Shown here: positions 1-8,109 of the stretch, piece after piece
How positions within the stretch are numbered: position 1 is the stretch's first letter
Layout: the number at the start of each line of letters is the position of its first letter
Assembly: GCF_020829495.1 (NCBI RefSeq)
Contig: NZ_JAIVFQ010000020.1
Location: forward strand, 1 to 64,000
Length of the DNA: 64,000 bases
Direction: 5' to 3'
Origin: Nostoc favosum CHAB5714
Lineage (GTDB): Bacteria; Cyanobacteriota; Cyanobacteriia; Cyanobacteriales; Nostocaceae
The notes under the pieces: generated by a model
The model's input: only the letters and a program-made list of their open reading frames with translations
What the model was told of the DNA's origin: nothing
Database searches by the model: none
Program-made: the position numbers and the translations under genes

Positions 1-2
1 AT

Positions 3-212
3 CTCGATTTGCTAGTTGATAACAGGGGTGATTACAAAGAAAAGATTGCCACATTCGTAATCAGAAACTTTATGTCAGCACAACCCATCAACGAACTCAC
101 CCAGGTTAGTAAAACCCCTCACTCGCCAGAAACTCCCGATTTTGCCAAAGAACTACTCGAAGATAACGTTACTTCGACAGATGAAGACCTAGACCAAGAA
201 CCTCCCTTCTAG
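3..212 (+). CDS. C-terminal end of an unidentified protein (5'-partial)
   Basis: The reading frame is open from the window edge to a TAG stop at 210-212, so this is most likely the last 70 codons of a gene that begins outside the window. The tail is hydrophilic and acidic near its end (TDEDLDQEPPF). I recognise no domain. A TTG at 9 could serve as a start for a 67-residue protein, but no convincing ribosome binding site can be seen so close to the edge. A strong hairpin terminator follows 14 bases after the stop, which supports a real plus-strand gene ending here. Confidence 0.5.
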   Translation, partial: LDLLVDNRGDYKEKIATFVIRNFMSAQPINELTQVSKTPHSPETPDFAKELLEDNVTSTDEDLDQEPPF

Positions 213-225
213 ATCCACTTAACTG

Positions 226-278
226 AATAATGCTAGTACATACAGGCTTACTTGTTGGTACTGGCATTATTTTTTTTA
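226..278 (+). terminator. Rho-independent terminator after the first gene
   Basis: Bases 226-239 pair with 258-271 in a 14-bp stem that has one G-T wobble, with an 18-base loop. A run of eight or more T residues follows the stem. It lies just downstream of the stop at 212 and is oriented to end plus-strand transcription. Confidence 0.75.
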
Positions 279-442
279 CAGAAATCCGGAATAAAAATCC
301 ACTGTTTGGTAAGATAGCCGACACCAACTCATCTTATATAGTACATAAATACTATATGACTTGCACAAAAGCTAGATTTCAAACTTTTTTGACATAATTA
401 CCCCACGGGTTGGGAATTACTATTGCCAACTTCATCTGACGG

Positions 443-733
443 TTACAATTCAAAATCAAGACTGAATGTTTCGCCATCAGGATCTTCTGGTTTTGGGTCT
501 GGAGATGGCTGGAGATTCGGCTGAATAAGTTGGTTTGACTCAGTATTAATCGGCGTAAAAGCTACTTTTTGTGTAGCTAATCCAGCCTTTATGAAAACAA
601 AATAGCAATCAATAATAAAGTAAAGCGTCTCCAGGTAACTTTTACCTAGTTGTTGGGACTCTGCAAATATACGTTCTCGGTAGTTATCTTTGAGCCGAAT
701 TTTTACCGGAGCTAAGTCTTGTTTATCTGTCAT
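443..733 (-). CDS. ParR-like ribbon-helix-helix partition adaptor
   Basis: This 96-residue protein starts 10 bases after the actin-like gene, so the two are co-transcribed. The N-terminal half (VKIRLKDNYRERIFAESQQL, then GKSYLETLYFIID) has the strand-helix-helix look of a ribbon-helix-helix DNA-binding domain. The C-terminal third is proline-rich and disordered and ends in the hydrophobic/acidic tail FSLDFEL. A DNA-binding RHH domain followed by a flexible tail that contacts the filament is the layout of ParR adaptors in type II partition systems. The assignment rests on this layout and on gene order; sequence identity to ParR is not obvious by eye. Confidence 0.55.
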   Translation of the reverse strand: MTDKQDLAPVKIRLKDNYRERIFAESQQLGKSYLETLYFIIDCYFVFIKAGLATQKVAFTPINTESNQLIQPNLQPSPDPKPEDPDGETFSLDFEL

Positions 734-743
734 TGTTATAACT

Positions 744-1703
744 TTACTTCCCAGATGTGTTTGGTGAATTCTTGCTCGTAATGGTTTTTGCCATTTCTAG
801 AAGCCCAAAAACATTAGCTTCTACCGGATTATCCAGAATTTTGAAACCGTTCTTCTCTAAGAGCTTCTTAAATCCTGGTAACAGACACCCTCCACCAATC
901 GCCCAGATTTCATCCCCTTGGTGCTTGGCATCAAGTGTCAAATTCACCACTTTCTTCAAGTATTTTTCATACCAATCTTTCAAACAAGCACTGTATATAT
1001 CTTTGATATCGATGTCACGGCTGTACTTGGTATGTCCCATTTCCAGACAAAATCGAATCTTGGATGCATCCCCGATTTTTCCCCCATTTAGATGTTTCAT
1101 TTTTTGGGAGATATCATCGATGAGAACTTCTACACCGATGGGATAGGCAGTGTGAACTTCTCGTTTCCCCTGGTTGTAACGAGAATACAGAGTCGTACCA
1201 TTACCAAAGTCTAAAATGGTTAATTTTTTCGGTAGTTGATGCCCAAATAATGCACCCATCCCCTCTAGCACAACTTTCAGCACTTCTACTTTCACCTCTG
1301 ATTGTTTGCCAGCAAGTATCGGCTGATATTCTCCATTTAGTACTTTTTGCAATTCTTCAGCCAGACCAACATCATGTAAGCTGACGACTAATTTTAAGTG
1401 CCAAGCCTTACGGTGTGGCAGATGTGCCAATGCACCGAACAAAGTCAACAACGCATTATTGACTTTGTTTTCATTGTTATCCGTGTTCCGGTCAAAATGA
1501 TAACCTGTACGGAAAGCTGATTCCCCGACAGTGTAAGCACTACCGTTAAAAACTACCCGTCCGGGTACATCTTCCATCTCGGCATTGGTTATATAGCTGG
1601 GAACACGAACAACTTCAAAGCCATCGACTAAAAGTTTTAGGCTTCCGTAACCGTTATCAAAGCCAGCAGGAAAAATTTTTTGCAAGGCGTGAATGTTTGA
1701 CAT
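744..1703 (-). CDS. parM: ParM-like actin-family partition ATPase
   Basis: Actin-like ATPases of the ParM/StbA group polymerise into filaments that push plasmid copies apart. The N-terminus shows the phosphate-1 motif (GFDNGYGSLK, about residues 15-23). A second phosphate motif follows (LTILDFGNGTTLYSRYN), and an adenosine-type glycine motif lies near the C-terminus (EIWAIGGGCLLPGFKKLL). The length, about 319 residues, suits ParM. I chose the ATG at 1703; a TTG at 1712 would add three residues, and neither start has a clear ribosome site. The RHH gene follows 10 bases downstream and a repeat-rich region lies upstream, as in parC-parM-parR loci. Confidence 0.75.
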   Translation of the reverse strand: MSNIHALQKIFPAGFDNGYGSLKLLVDGFEVVRVPSYITNAEMEDVPGRVVFNGSAYTVGESAFRTGYHFDRNTDNNENKVNNALLTLFGALAHLPHRKAWHLKLVVSLHDVGLAEELQKVLNGEYQPILAGKQSEVKVEVLKVVLEGMGALFGHQLPKKLTILDFGNGTTLYSRYNQGKREVHTAYPIGVEVLIDDISQKMKHLNGGKIGDASKIRFCLEMGHTKYSRDIDIKDIYSACLKDWYEKYLKKVVNLTLDAKHQGDEIWAIGGGCLLPGFKKLLEKNGFKILDNPVEANVFGLLEMAKTITSKNSPNTSGK

Positions 1704-2280
1704 AGGGATCAAGTCAATACGTTTTGATTTGTGAAAGTTATCTGTTCAGATTATCTAGGGGAGCAGGAAAGCAGGGGAGAGAAGAATAACTTGCTATGAG
1801 TCTTTCCCCAGAACTCTGCCCCTCCCCTCTCTAACCTCAAGAGCTTATCATACCCTTTGGGGGCTAAGTGGGGTACAAAATATCAAACACCTAAATGTAC
1901 CCCATAAAGCCCCTATAAAGCCCCCATGTAGGTGTCAAATCCTCATTGAAGTCCTAATCTATTTTTGGGGTACACATAGCTCCCATACAGCCCCCATCAG
2001 AATTTTTGAAATCTTTTCTATGAACGCAGTAGAAATTAACTTACAAAAAAATAGAGAAGAAGGAATAAAAAACTTTAGTTGTGGATCTAAGCCCACTTAA
2101 AAAAATATTTATTCCGAGACGCATAGCGCGAAATACAAAGCGTCCTTGCTTCAATCCCGCGTTTCAAAACGTTGGTTCCCTACACCCTCTAAAATGGTTG
2201 ACTGTTTGATTTATACTCTACTGTCAATGTTTTTGTTATTAAATTAGCTTCCCGCAAGATGTCTAGCCCTAGCTCTCATA
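1704..2280. other. Non-coding region around the parM upstream repeats
   Basis: No credible gene lies between the parM start and the sigma-factor remnant. Besides the repeats at 1855-2000, it holds an AT-rich stretch at about 2030-2120 and a word resembling dispersed Nostoc repeats (gacgcatagcgcg, about 2118-2130). I see no further structured element. Confidence 0.5.
1855..2000. repeat. Repeat-rich region upstream of parM, candidate centromere
   Basis: The stretch holds repeated C-rich words. GGGGTAC occurs at 1870-1876 and 1967-1973, with its inverse GTACCCC at 1897-1903. ATAAAGCCCC occurs at 1904-1913 and again at 1915-1924, and ACAGCCCCC near 1987. It lies 150-300 bases upstream of the actin-like gene, where parC or its promoter would be expected in a type II partition locus. 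No protein-coding frame is evident. The function is inferred from position and repetition only. Confidence 0.45.
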
Positions 2281-2282
2281 CA

Positions 2283-2620
2283 GCTATAATTTATCTACGA
2301 GAAATTGGTCGCTTTCCGAGGCTATTGCCAGAGTAAAAGATTATCTACACAAGACTTGTAAGGTCAATGCAAAACTTGATAAGCAAAACAATTCTCAAGT
2401 GCAACGACTAGAGCGGTCCCCAACTAGGGCTGAACTAGCTGCCGAGGTAAATAAAACAGAAGCACAGTTAACCCAAATTCAAAAGCTTGGTCAACTGGCT
2501 AAACAAAAAATGATTACCGCCAACCTCCGATTAGTGGTTGCGGTAGCTAAAAAATGTCGCTGGAGTAACCTGGAATTTCTGGATCTGATTGAAGAGGGAG
2601 CAATAGGTTTGGTTTTATAA
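2283..2620 (+). pseudogene. Broken sigma-70 factor gene (regions 1.2-2.1 only)
   Basis: Two reading frames together give the start of a group 1/2 sigma-70 factor. Frame one (from about 2292) reads YLREIGRFPRLLPE and then a stop at 2334; this is the region 1.2 signature. The next frame (about 2327 on) reads ARVKDYLHK and, later, NLRLVVAVAKKCRW...LEFLDLIEEGAIGL, which is the start of region 2. A frameshift or small deletion near 2327 separates them. The frame stops at 2620, where regions 2.2 to 4 should follow. The core-binding remainder and the promoter-recognition domains are missing, so it cannot work as a sigma factor. An open frame from 2399 (73 residues) is only part of this relic. Confidence 0.8.
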
Positions 2621-2988
2621 AGAATCGCTGTTGTAGAAAACACTTCTTCCGCACTCACTCTAATAGCAGTTTGCTCAGAGTTGGGGCATTGAACTTTAAC
2701 TTGGATGATTGAAGATCGTCCATTGTATATATTTTCCAACTACAGGCTCACCCGTAAACTCACAAAGTATCCCCTCTTGGCAATACCAGCACTCAAATAG
2801 AATTTGGCTCACTGCTTTGTTGCAGTCTAGAAATCTCACATGCTGAAGCCATTCGGCTGATAATTCTAGTTTTCCTCTGCGGGATTCAGGCGAAAGCCAT
2901 TTGGGTAGTTTAGATAGGCACTCATAGATTACATTACATAGACATCTCCGGTTCAGTAAACTAAGTCGGACGAGATAGTGAGATAGTA
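2621..2988. other. Intergenic region without recognised features
   Basis: This stretch lies between the sigma-factor remnant and the end of parB. I see no conserved frame on either strand and no strong hairpin. It may contain further decayed sequence from the sigma gene, but nothing is recognisable. Confidence 0.4.
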
Positions 2989-4140
2989 TTAGTCTAACTT
3001 TTTCCGAATCTCTTTTGCCTTAGCTTCTAATACAGCCAATAAATCTCTCAGTTGCTCTTGCTGGATATCTTCGACCTTAGTTGCTGAGACATCTCGAATT
3101 AGAGAACTGATTTGGTGACTTGGTTTAGGTTTTGTTTCAGGAGCATGTTCAGCAATAGTTTGGGCAACTATAAAACGAGTTTGAGCGACTGTTAGCCTTT
3201 CTTGCAAAACTTGTGATGTAGCATCTTGTCGGATTTTAAGAGCTTTAGTTTCTTCAACTTTTAAATTTTTAGAATTTAGTTTTTGGAGTGATCGGGCATG
3301 GTTTGCACCAAGTCCTGATTGTCTAATCGCAATTTTTAAGTCTTCTGAAAGCCGTAAACAAGGAAAGACATTTGCATCTACTGATGCTGGATTTTGTTGA
3401 AAACGTAGTAACAACAGAAGAATACTTTGTTCTATTTCGTCCAAATTAAATTCTTTAATGCCTTCTGACTGCTCTTTTCTAGTTAAAATAACCAATTCAG
3501 TTAATTGGGGCAACAGTTTTTTTGCGTTTAATCTAGCTATTGCTCTCCTAAGCGCTCTAACTACTTCTTCCTGTTCAAATTCCAAAGCTAACTTAGCCTG
3601 TTGAATTAAACCTTCGGCTAAATCTAGCTCATTCAAGCCTTCTCTGTGAAGACTAGTTAATAAAGTGCGTGTATGTAATTCCTCTTCAGAAAGTTCTTTT
3701 AGAAGCATCACTGCATCCAGTGTTTCAATTTCTGGCTGTAACTCTTCTGCAACGGATCTCCATCTCCGTTCTCCATCAAAAATGAGATTTCCCGGTAGTA
3801 AAATAATCGGCTGTTGTTGCCCTGACTCTCTAATTGAAACAGCCATACTCCGAATACTATCCGAAGTAAATGTTTGCCTTGCTTGTTTCGGATTGGGTCT
3901 TACTTCACTATAGTGAATTTTAAAAATTCCAGATGCTTTCAAATGTTCTCGTAAGTCTTCAATAGTTTGATTGAGGAGTGTACGTTCTTCTTCAGCAAGC
4001 TTTCCCTGTGCTTGTTCATCTTTTAATCTTGTAATCTCTGCCTGTAAATCTTCTACTCGTTCTTCAAGCTCAAATATCTGTTGTGAATCAGCAGCAGAAG
4101 CAAACATTCCAAGTACACTCGGTTTGTTTAATTTTGTCAT
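2989..4140 (-). CDS. parB: ParB-like plasmid partition protein
   Basis: A 383-residue ParB-family protein, probably the DNA-binding CTPase-type partner of the ParA encoded just upstream. Residues about 20-70 form a charged coiled coil (ELEERVEDLQAEITRLKDEQ and on). The ParB/Srx domain follows, with RPNPKQAR, then IRESGQQQPIILLPG, then the box II motif FDGERRWRSV. Next comes a helical DNA-binding region (ELDLAEGLIQQAKLALEF) and a long helical C-terminus. The N-terminal coiled coil is unusual for chromosomal ParB but common in plasmid relatives. Three bases separate it from the parA stop, so the two form an operon. Confidence 0.85.
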   Translation of the reverse strand: MTKLNKPSVLGMFASAADSQQIFELEERVEDLQAEITRLKDEQAQGKLAEEERTLLNQTIEDLREHLKASGIFKIHYSEVRPNPKQARQTFTSDSIRSMAVSIRESGQQQPIILLPGNLIFDGERRWRSVAEELQPEIETLDAVMLLKELSEEELHTRTLLTSLHREGLNELDLAEGLIQQAKLALEFEQEEVVRALRRAIARLNAKKLLPQLTELVILTRKEQSEGIKEFNLDEIEQSILLLLLRFQQNPASVDANVFPCLRLSEDLKIAIRQSGLGANHARSLQKLNSKNLKVEETKALKIRQDATSQVLQERLTVAQTRFIVAQTIAEHAPETKPKPSHQISSLIRDVSATKVEDIQQEQLRDLLAVLEAKAKEIRKKLD

Positions 4141-4143
4141 CGA

Positions 4144-4947
4144 TTAACCTCTTATTAGCTTAAGTTCTTGAACTAGTGCATCAACAATTGGCATAAAATC
4201 TCCTCTTGCCTCTTTACCCGGTCTGTAAATTCCCAGAGGTAGCCCTCTACCAGAAGCATTAAGAATATCAGCTGATTCTCGAATTGGGCTAAAATACTGA
4301 ATTCCCAAATTCTTACAGACTAGGGGAAGTTCCTCAACAATACTTCTATGCGCTCCCCAATCACTTTTCCAACGAGTAGGAACTATACCTAATATTTTCG
4401 GAGTCGGTTTCAATCTCAACCGCTTGCAGTTGAAATAGTACCACTCAATCATCGCCGCAGCACTTTGAGAAGCCTTGTATTCAGGTTGAATGGGAATTAA
4501 CACGTGGCTAGAAGCTGCAAGAGCAGTCAGTGGTAAAGGCTCCAATGTTGCAGGACAATCGATAATTACAAAATCGTGAGATAAGGGGTAATCACTCAAC
4601 CGATCTGCAAGAGTATAAGCTCCACGCAGATCCTTTGAAACTTCCCGAATTGTTTCGTGTAATTCTTTTCCGCCTTTACAAACTTGAATTTTGTCAATCT
4701 TACCTTGCCAAGCTGTAACTAAAGGCCAGTTCCCATTGAAATCTGGATGGTAAACATTAGCCATTGTTCCCTGAGTTTTAAATTCTCCTAATCCGCAAAA
4801 TAATGTCAATGATTCGTTAGGATCGATGTCTAATAGTGCCACTGAATAGCCACGAACACCCAATTCATACGCAAGATTGTATGAAATAGTACTTTTCGCC
4901 ACTCCTCCAGCATTTGTCTCAATCGAAAGGGTCAAATTGGCAGGCAT
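4144..4947 (-). CDS. parA: ParA-like partition ATPase with an altered Walker A motif
   Basis: ParA-type ATPases drive plasmid positioning by cycling on and off the nucleoid. The protein (267 residues) has the ParA layout: a P-loop at residues 12-20 (NAGGVAKST), switch I-like ALLDIDPNESLT, Walker B FVIIDCPATLEPL, and LIPIQPEYKASQSAAAM. In the classic deviant Walker A (KGGxGKS/T) the signature lysine is replaced here by alanine 13, and the second glycine of the loop by alanine 17. The P-loop lysine (K18) is kept. Whether hydrolysis is altered cannot be told from sequence. Two palindromic repeats lie 44-96 bases upstream. Confidence 0.85.
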   Translation of the reverse strand: MPANLTLSIETNAGGVAKSTISYNLAYELGVRGYSVALLDIDPNESLTLFCGLGEFKTQGTMANVYHPDFNGNWPLVTAWQGKIDKIQVCKGGKELHETIREVSKDLRGAYTLADRLSDYPLSHDFVIIDCPATLEPLPLTALAASSHVLIPIQPEYKASQSAAAMIEWYYFNCKRLRLKPTPKILGIVPTRWKSDWGAHRSIVEELPLVCKNLGIQYFSPIRESADILNASGRGLPLGIYRPGKEARGDFMPIVDALVQELKLIRG

Positions 4948-4990
4948 AATTTTTTCTCTTTTTTGATTACTATATTTCCGACTCCAGTCA

Positions 4991-5008
4991 TGAGATAACG
5001 TTATATCA
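4991..5008. promoter_or_regulatory. 18-bp imperfect palindrome upstream of parA, copy 1
   Basis: TGAGATAACGTTATATCA reads the same on both strands at all but two positions. A second copy lies 35 bases further upstream. The spacing and position before parA suit an operator for autoregulation or a parS-type centromere bound by ParB. Inferred from symmetry and duplication. Confidence 0.5.
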
Positions 5009-5025
5009 GTTTGGGCGAAGAATTT

Positions 5026-5043
5026 TGAGATAATGTTATATCA
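5026..5043. promoter_or_regulatory. 18-bp imperfect palindrome upstream of parA, copy 2
   Basis: TGAGATAATGTTATATCA differs from copy 1 at one base, 35 bases away (start to start). Two near-identical copies make chance unlikely. It is a candidate operator or parS element for the parA-parB operon. Confidence 0.5.
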
Positions 5044-5630
5044 TTTTTCTAACAAGGATTGCTATCAAAACAGATATTTATTGCAAGTAATCATCGACCT
5101 AGCTACACAAATTGCCTATTGTGGAATTTTACACAAAAAGAAATATACACCGTCAAAGAGATATTCACTTAGCACTTGCTAAATCAAACAGTTCCGTAGG
5201 AAAGCATTATTGCCTTTGTGCAAGTTGGTTATTGAGTATAAAAACCAACAGCATAATTTTAGTGTGATTTCAACCTTTAAAGCTGTGTCCATCAGCAGCT
5301 ATTAATGCAACTTTTTTGAGATTCTTGAGAAGAAAAATCTTCTGTTGACACAATATGACCACTCTGCCATGAAGATTCTACGCTGAACAACAGTCTTTGT
5401 TCAAAGTGTACTCGATTGAAGCGGGATAACAATATTCTCGATCTACCTGATGTTATTAGAGAAAGGGGCGCTGCCAACAAGGAAGTATTTTCAATCCCCC
5501 TAAAACTAGCTATTCTCACCTAACCACGAGTAATCGGCTCATTCTTGCAGTGGTTATTGAGAAATTACGTAAAAAGCATTCCAGAAGTGTAGTTACAAGG
5601 ACTGCAACTACACTACTTTTTCTGAGCTAA
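5044..5630. other. Intergenic region, possible gene remnant
   Basis: No convincing gene is present. A plus-strand frame ending at the TAA at 5521-5523 reads HEDSTLNNSLCSKCTRLKRD and continues to PLKLAILT. It has a protein-like composition but no start, and I do not recognise it. It may be a decayed gene end. A minus-strand frame at 5292-5519 overlaps it and looks like chance. A short hairpin-like stretch lies at 5545-5615 before the next gene's stop. Confidence 0.35.
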
Positions 5631-6866
5631 TCAAACATTCTCGTTCACGGCAATAAAGGTACTAGGTCGCTCACAAGGCGTAAAATTATACTTAGGTTTA
5701 ATTTCTTCATCTGTACTACCTTCAGCGGATTTAGTTAGCAGTACAACCTCAGAGCGGGTATAACCAGTCAACTCATCAAACTGAATAATCATATACTGGT
5801 AGAGTGCCCAGACATCCGCCATACGATTGCCAATACCGGAAGATATCTCATCAGGTATAAAAATATTACCGTGCCAAAATACCTTAATTCCTTCTTTCTG
5901 GAAGTAAGCATCTATTTCTGGACGAATGTAATCCGCAGTCCCTCCGCAAAACACCAGTTCTTCAATATCCTCATCCATCTTCGAGCGTAACCACCTGACG
6001 ATCGCACGCCAATATTCATCTCTAGCAAGCAATAAAGCCTTGGACATCGACTCGCCATCAAGTTGAATTTCATCACTTTTGCGCTTGCGTGAGAGTTTCT
6101 GCATCACCTGGGAGTCACAATTAACTCCAGCTTCTACCAACACCTCGATAATATTGGGATTATCAGGGCTTAATCCCGATGTCTTGGAAGTAAAATTATT
6201 CACCAGCCAAGACATACCAAAATTGCTGGTTATTCCCGCACCAATTGAACCACTGCGAAAGGTGAAAATACTTGCGTTGCGATAACCAAGCATCACATAC
6301 ATAGAAGCAGGCATATTATTGCCAAGCGTTCGCCTACGGTGAAAAAATATCCCACTACCCTCAGAAGCTGCATCATAACGAAGCATTTTTACCCGCATCT
6401 TACCTGCTGGTGTATCAAATCCTCGAAACGCATCCTTCAACCGAACTTGTAACTGTTCTTTGTCTTGCACTTCACCGGGCGGTAGCAGAATGCTCAAGTA
6501 AGCTGCAACATCATTACCCAAGTTCAACTTCTCCTTAGCCAGCCAAAATGCACCACAAATTTTAGGGACTGCTAGTTCGTACTTTAGCTCCTTCAGCTGC
6601 GATATACCCCCAAACCGACGACGGGCAAGCTCTCCCAAGGCGCAGTACTCATCACCTATTCCTACCCAAGTACGAGATTCAGGATTACCTTCTTGTTGAA
6701 TGCTCTCAATCGAAGCTTTAGCAATGTCCGCTACTTCTGAGTCGAAAAGTAAAACAACAGGCTTTCCCTCTGGATACTCCTGAACGATCGCCTTGGTTTT
6801 ACTTGCACCCATGTCAATCGTAATTACTACCTTTTTTACGTCTGTTTTCTCCTTAGTTTTGGGCAT
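5631..6866 (-). CDS. Second actin-like (ParM/Alp-type) ATPase
   Basis: A 411-residue actin-fold ATPase. The phosphate-1 motif is ITIDMGASKTKAIVQ (residues 16-30, with D18 and K23/K25). A phosphate-2-like segment reads YRNASIFTFRSGSIGAGIT, and the adenosine motif is EELVFCGGTADYIRPEI. It is about 90 residues longer than the actin-like protein at 744-1703 and shares little sequence with it beyond these motifs. It stands alone: no RHH partner lies downstream. It could belong to another plasmid segregation or positioning system, or be an orphan actin-like protein of the kind carried by large cyanobacterial plasmids. Confidence 0.7.
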   Translation of the reverse strand: MPKTKEKTDVKKVVITIDMGASKTKAIVQEYPEGKPVVLLFDSEVADIAKASIESIQQEGNPESRTWVGIGDEYCALGELARRRFGGISQLKELKYELAVPKICGAFWLAKEKLNLGNDVAAYLSILLPPGEVQDKEQLQVRLKDAFRGFDTPAGKMRVKMLRYDAASEGSGIFFHRRRTLGNNMPASMYVMLGYRNASIFTFRSGSIGAGITSNFGMSWLVNNFTSKTSGLSPDNPNIIEVLVEAGVNCDSQVMQKLSRKRKSDEIQLDGESMSKALLLARDEYWRAIVRWLRSKMDEDIEELVFCGGTADYIRPEIDAYFQKEGIKVFWHGNIFIPDEISSGIGNRMADVWALYQYMIIQFDELTGYTRSEVVLLTKSAEGSTDEEIKPKYNFTPCERPSTFIAVNENV

Positions 6867-7100
6867 ATCTTTATCTTTTATTACCTTTTACTATCGTTCC
6901 CAATTTAACCGAAATGGGAAAAATACTGTGGTGTAAAACACTTTCTTTACAGGGTTTAACAGCTTTTTTACATACAAAGTGCGTAGAGAAAAACTATTAC
7001 GGCGATGTTCTTCGATGGCGCTACAGCATTCATACCAACTCCATTGAGTAGAGAGTCCACTGCAAACTGCCACGGGGCTAATTGAAGTAACTCCATAGCA

Positions 7101-7172
7101 CTAATACCAAATCCAAACCGTAGATTCTAAGTACACTAATGTACTAAAAACTGCTTTAATATCCACTGTCAA
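7101..7172 (-). CDS. Possible 23-residue peptide with a perfect Shine-Dalgarno
   Basis: The minus strand carries AGGAGGTGA (core 7177-7182), the full anti-SD complement, four bases before a TTG at 7172 and ten bases before a GTG at 7166. The frame encodes a hydrophobic peptide ending STLVYLESTVWIWY, then TAG. Few intergenic regions here have so complete a ribosome site. It could be a small membrane peptide, a leader peptide or the relic of a longer gene. No family is recognised. Confidence 0.25.
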   Translation of the reverse strand: MTVDIKAVFSTLVYLESTVWIWY

Positions 7173-7465
7173 ATCACCTCCTAAATCATGACTAAATTAC
7201 CCCAATCACACCCAAATTCTGTATCAACTAAAAGTTGAATTATTAAACGAAATTAGCTTTTTGCCTGTAATTCAAACAATGCGATTGTCATCATCACACC
7301 CCGTATTACCTCAACCATCCCCGCAATTACCCCAGTAAAAAGTATTGTTATTGTGCAGTCTTGTACGATAACAAGGTATGTCAGATCGGGTCAATTACAT
7401 ATTTGCTTTGCTGTCAAATTTTTGATCGCAGCTTTTACAGATGAGATATATGAAGTGATTATTCT

Positions 7466-7502
7466 AGGCGATCGCACCTCTAAAACTAGAATGCGATCGC
7501 CT
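7466..7502. terminator. HIP1-containing hairpin after the AhpD-like gene
   Basis: AGGCGATCGCA (7466-7476) and its exact complement TGCGATCGCCT (7492-7502) form an 11-bp perfect stem around a 15-base loop. It lies 12 bases beyond the stop of the minus-strand AhpD-like gene. No clear T tract follows on the minus strand, so terminator function is uncertain. Both arms contain the cyanobacterial HIP1 palindrome. Confidence 0.4.
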
Positions 7503-7513
7503 TTCCAGTTCGG

Positions 7514-8086
7514 TCAAATACTGTTGATGCCCTCGACCAAAGGCTTTGACCAAATGTATGGCTGAAATGGTTTATCAAGGGGCGTTCTAGCAATGTGATT
7601 TGTGTAGTTGTGCATCACTTTAATTGCTATGCCCAGAATGACTTCTAGGACTTGCTGTTTACCATAACCAGCTGCTAAAAATTCCTCAATTTCACTATCT
7701 TCAACCCAACCCCGTGCTTGAATCATTCGTTGTGTAAAATGACGTAGTGCTTGTAATTTTGGATCTTGGAGTGGGATGCCATCACGTAACGCTTGAATAT
7801 CTTCACTCTTCATACCCATCATCTTTGCCAAGCCGGAATGGGCTGCCATGCAGTAGTGACACTCATGTTCATAATTCACTGTTAAATAAATGATTTGCTG
7901 TTCAATTGGGCTGAAACTTGTCGTAGCAAACAAATCCCATAGTGCCATCGAACCTTTAAGTAATGCAGGTGCTTGGGCGAAAACTCCCTCTAAATTTGGA
8001 ATAAACCCAAACGTTTGTTGTGCGTGAACTAATGCCGCTTTAGAGTCTTGAGGTGCGGTATCAATCGTATGAATAGTAAATTCCAT
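7514..8086 (-). CDS. AhpD/carboxymuconolactone decarboxylase-like protein
   Basis: A 190-residue protein of the AhpD-like alkylhydroperoxidase superfamily. The active-site signature is EHECHYCMAAHS: E73, the CxxC pair C76 and C79, and H83. This is the thiol redox centre and proton relay of AhpD-type enzymes, which reduce peroxides. The all-helical pattern (FSPIEQQIIYLTVNYEHECHYC; QQVLEVILGIAIKVMHNYTNHI) fits. It is divergent from a TetR-type regulator, with an 82-base gap holding two palindromes, so control by that regulator is likely. The physiological substrate is not shown by sequence. Confidence 0.85.
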   Translation of the reverse strand: MEFTIHTIDTAPQDSKAALVHAQQTFGFIPNLEGVFAQAPALLKGSMALWDLFATTSFSPIEQQIIYLTVNYEHECHYCMAAHSGLAKMMGMKSEDIQALRDGIPLQDPKLQALRHFTQRMIQARGWVEDSEIEEFLAAGYGKQQVLEVILGIAIKVMHNYTNHIARTPLDKPFQPYIWSKPLVEGINSI

Positions 8087-8109
8087 CGGTTGTTGCCTTA
8101 AATATGCGC

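Larger units (their letters stand above)
6867..7513. other. Intergenic region between the actin-like and AhpD-like genes
   Basis: No long conserved frame is seen. It contains a possible very short minus-strand frame with a perfect ribosome site (7101-7172, listed separately), a small palindrome at 7131-7146, and an 11-bp inverted repeat with HIP1 cores at 7466-7502. The rest is AT-rich without recognised features. Confidence 0.4.

Noticed and set aside
398..422. Hairpin near the end of the ParR-like gene as a terminator
   Set aside because: The stem is bulged, and the minus-strand side is followed by an A run, not a T run.
757..1146. Plus-strand open frame of 129 codons
   Set aside because: It is antisense to the ParM-like gene, which has clear actin motifs; the frame has no recognisable domain.
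5292..5519. Minus-strand open frame of 75 codons between parA and the second actin-like gene
   Set aside because: Serine-rich composition without any motif; the opposite strand reads more like a protein remnant. No ribosome site.
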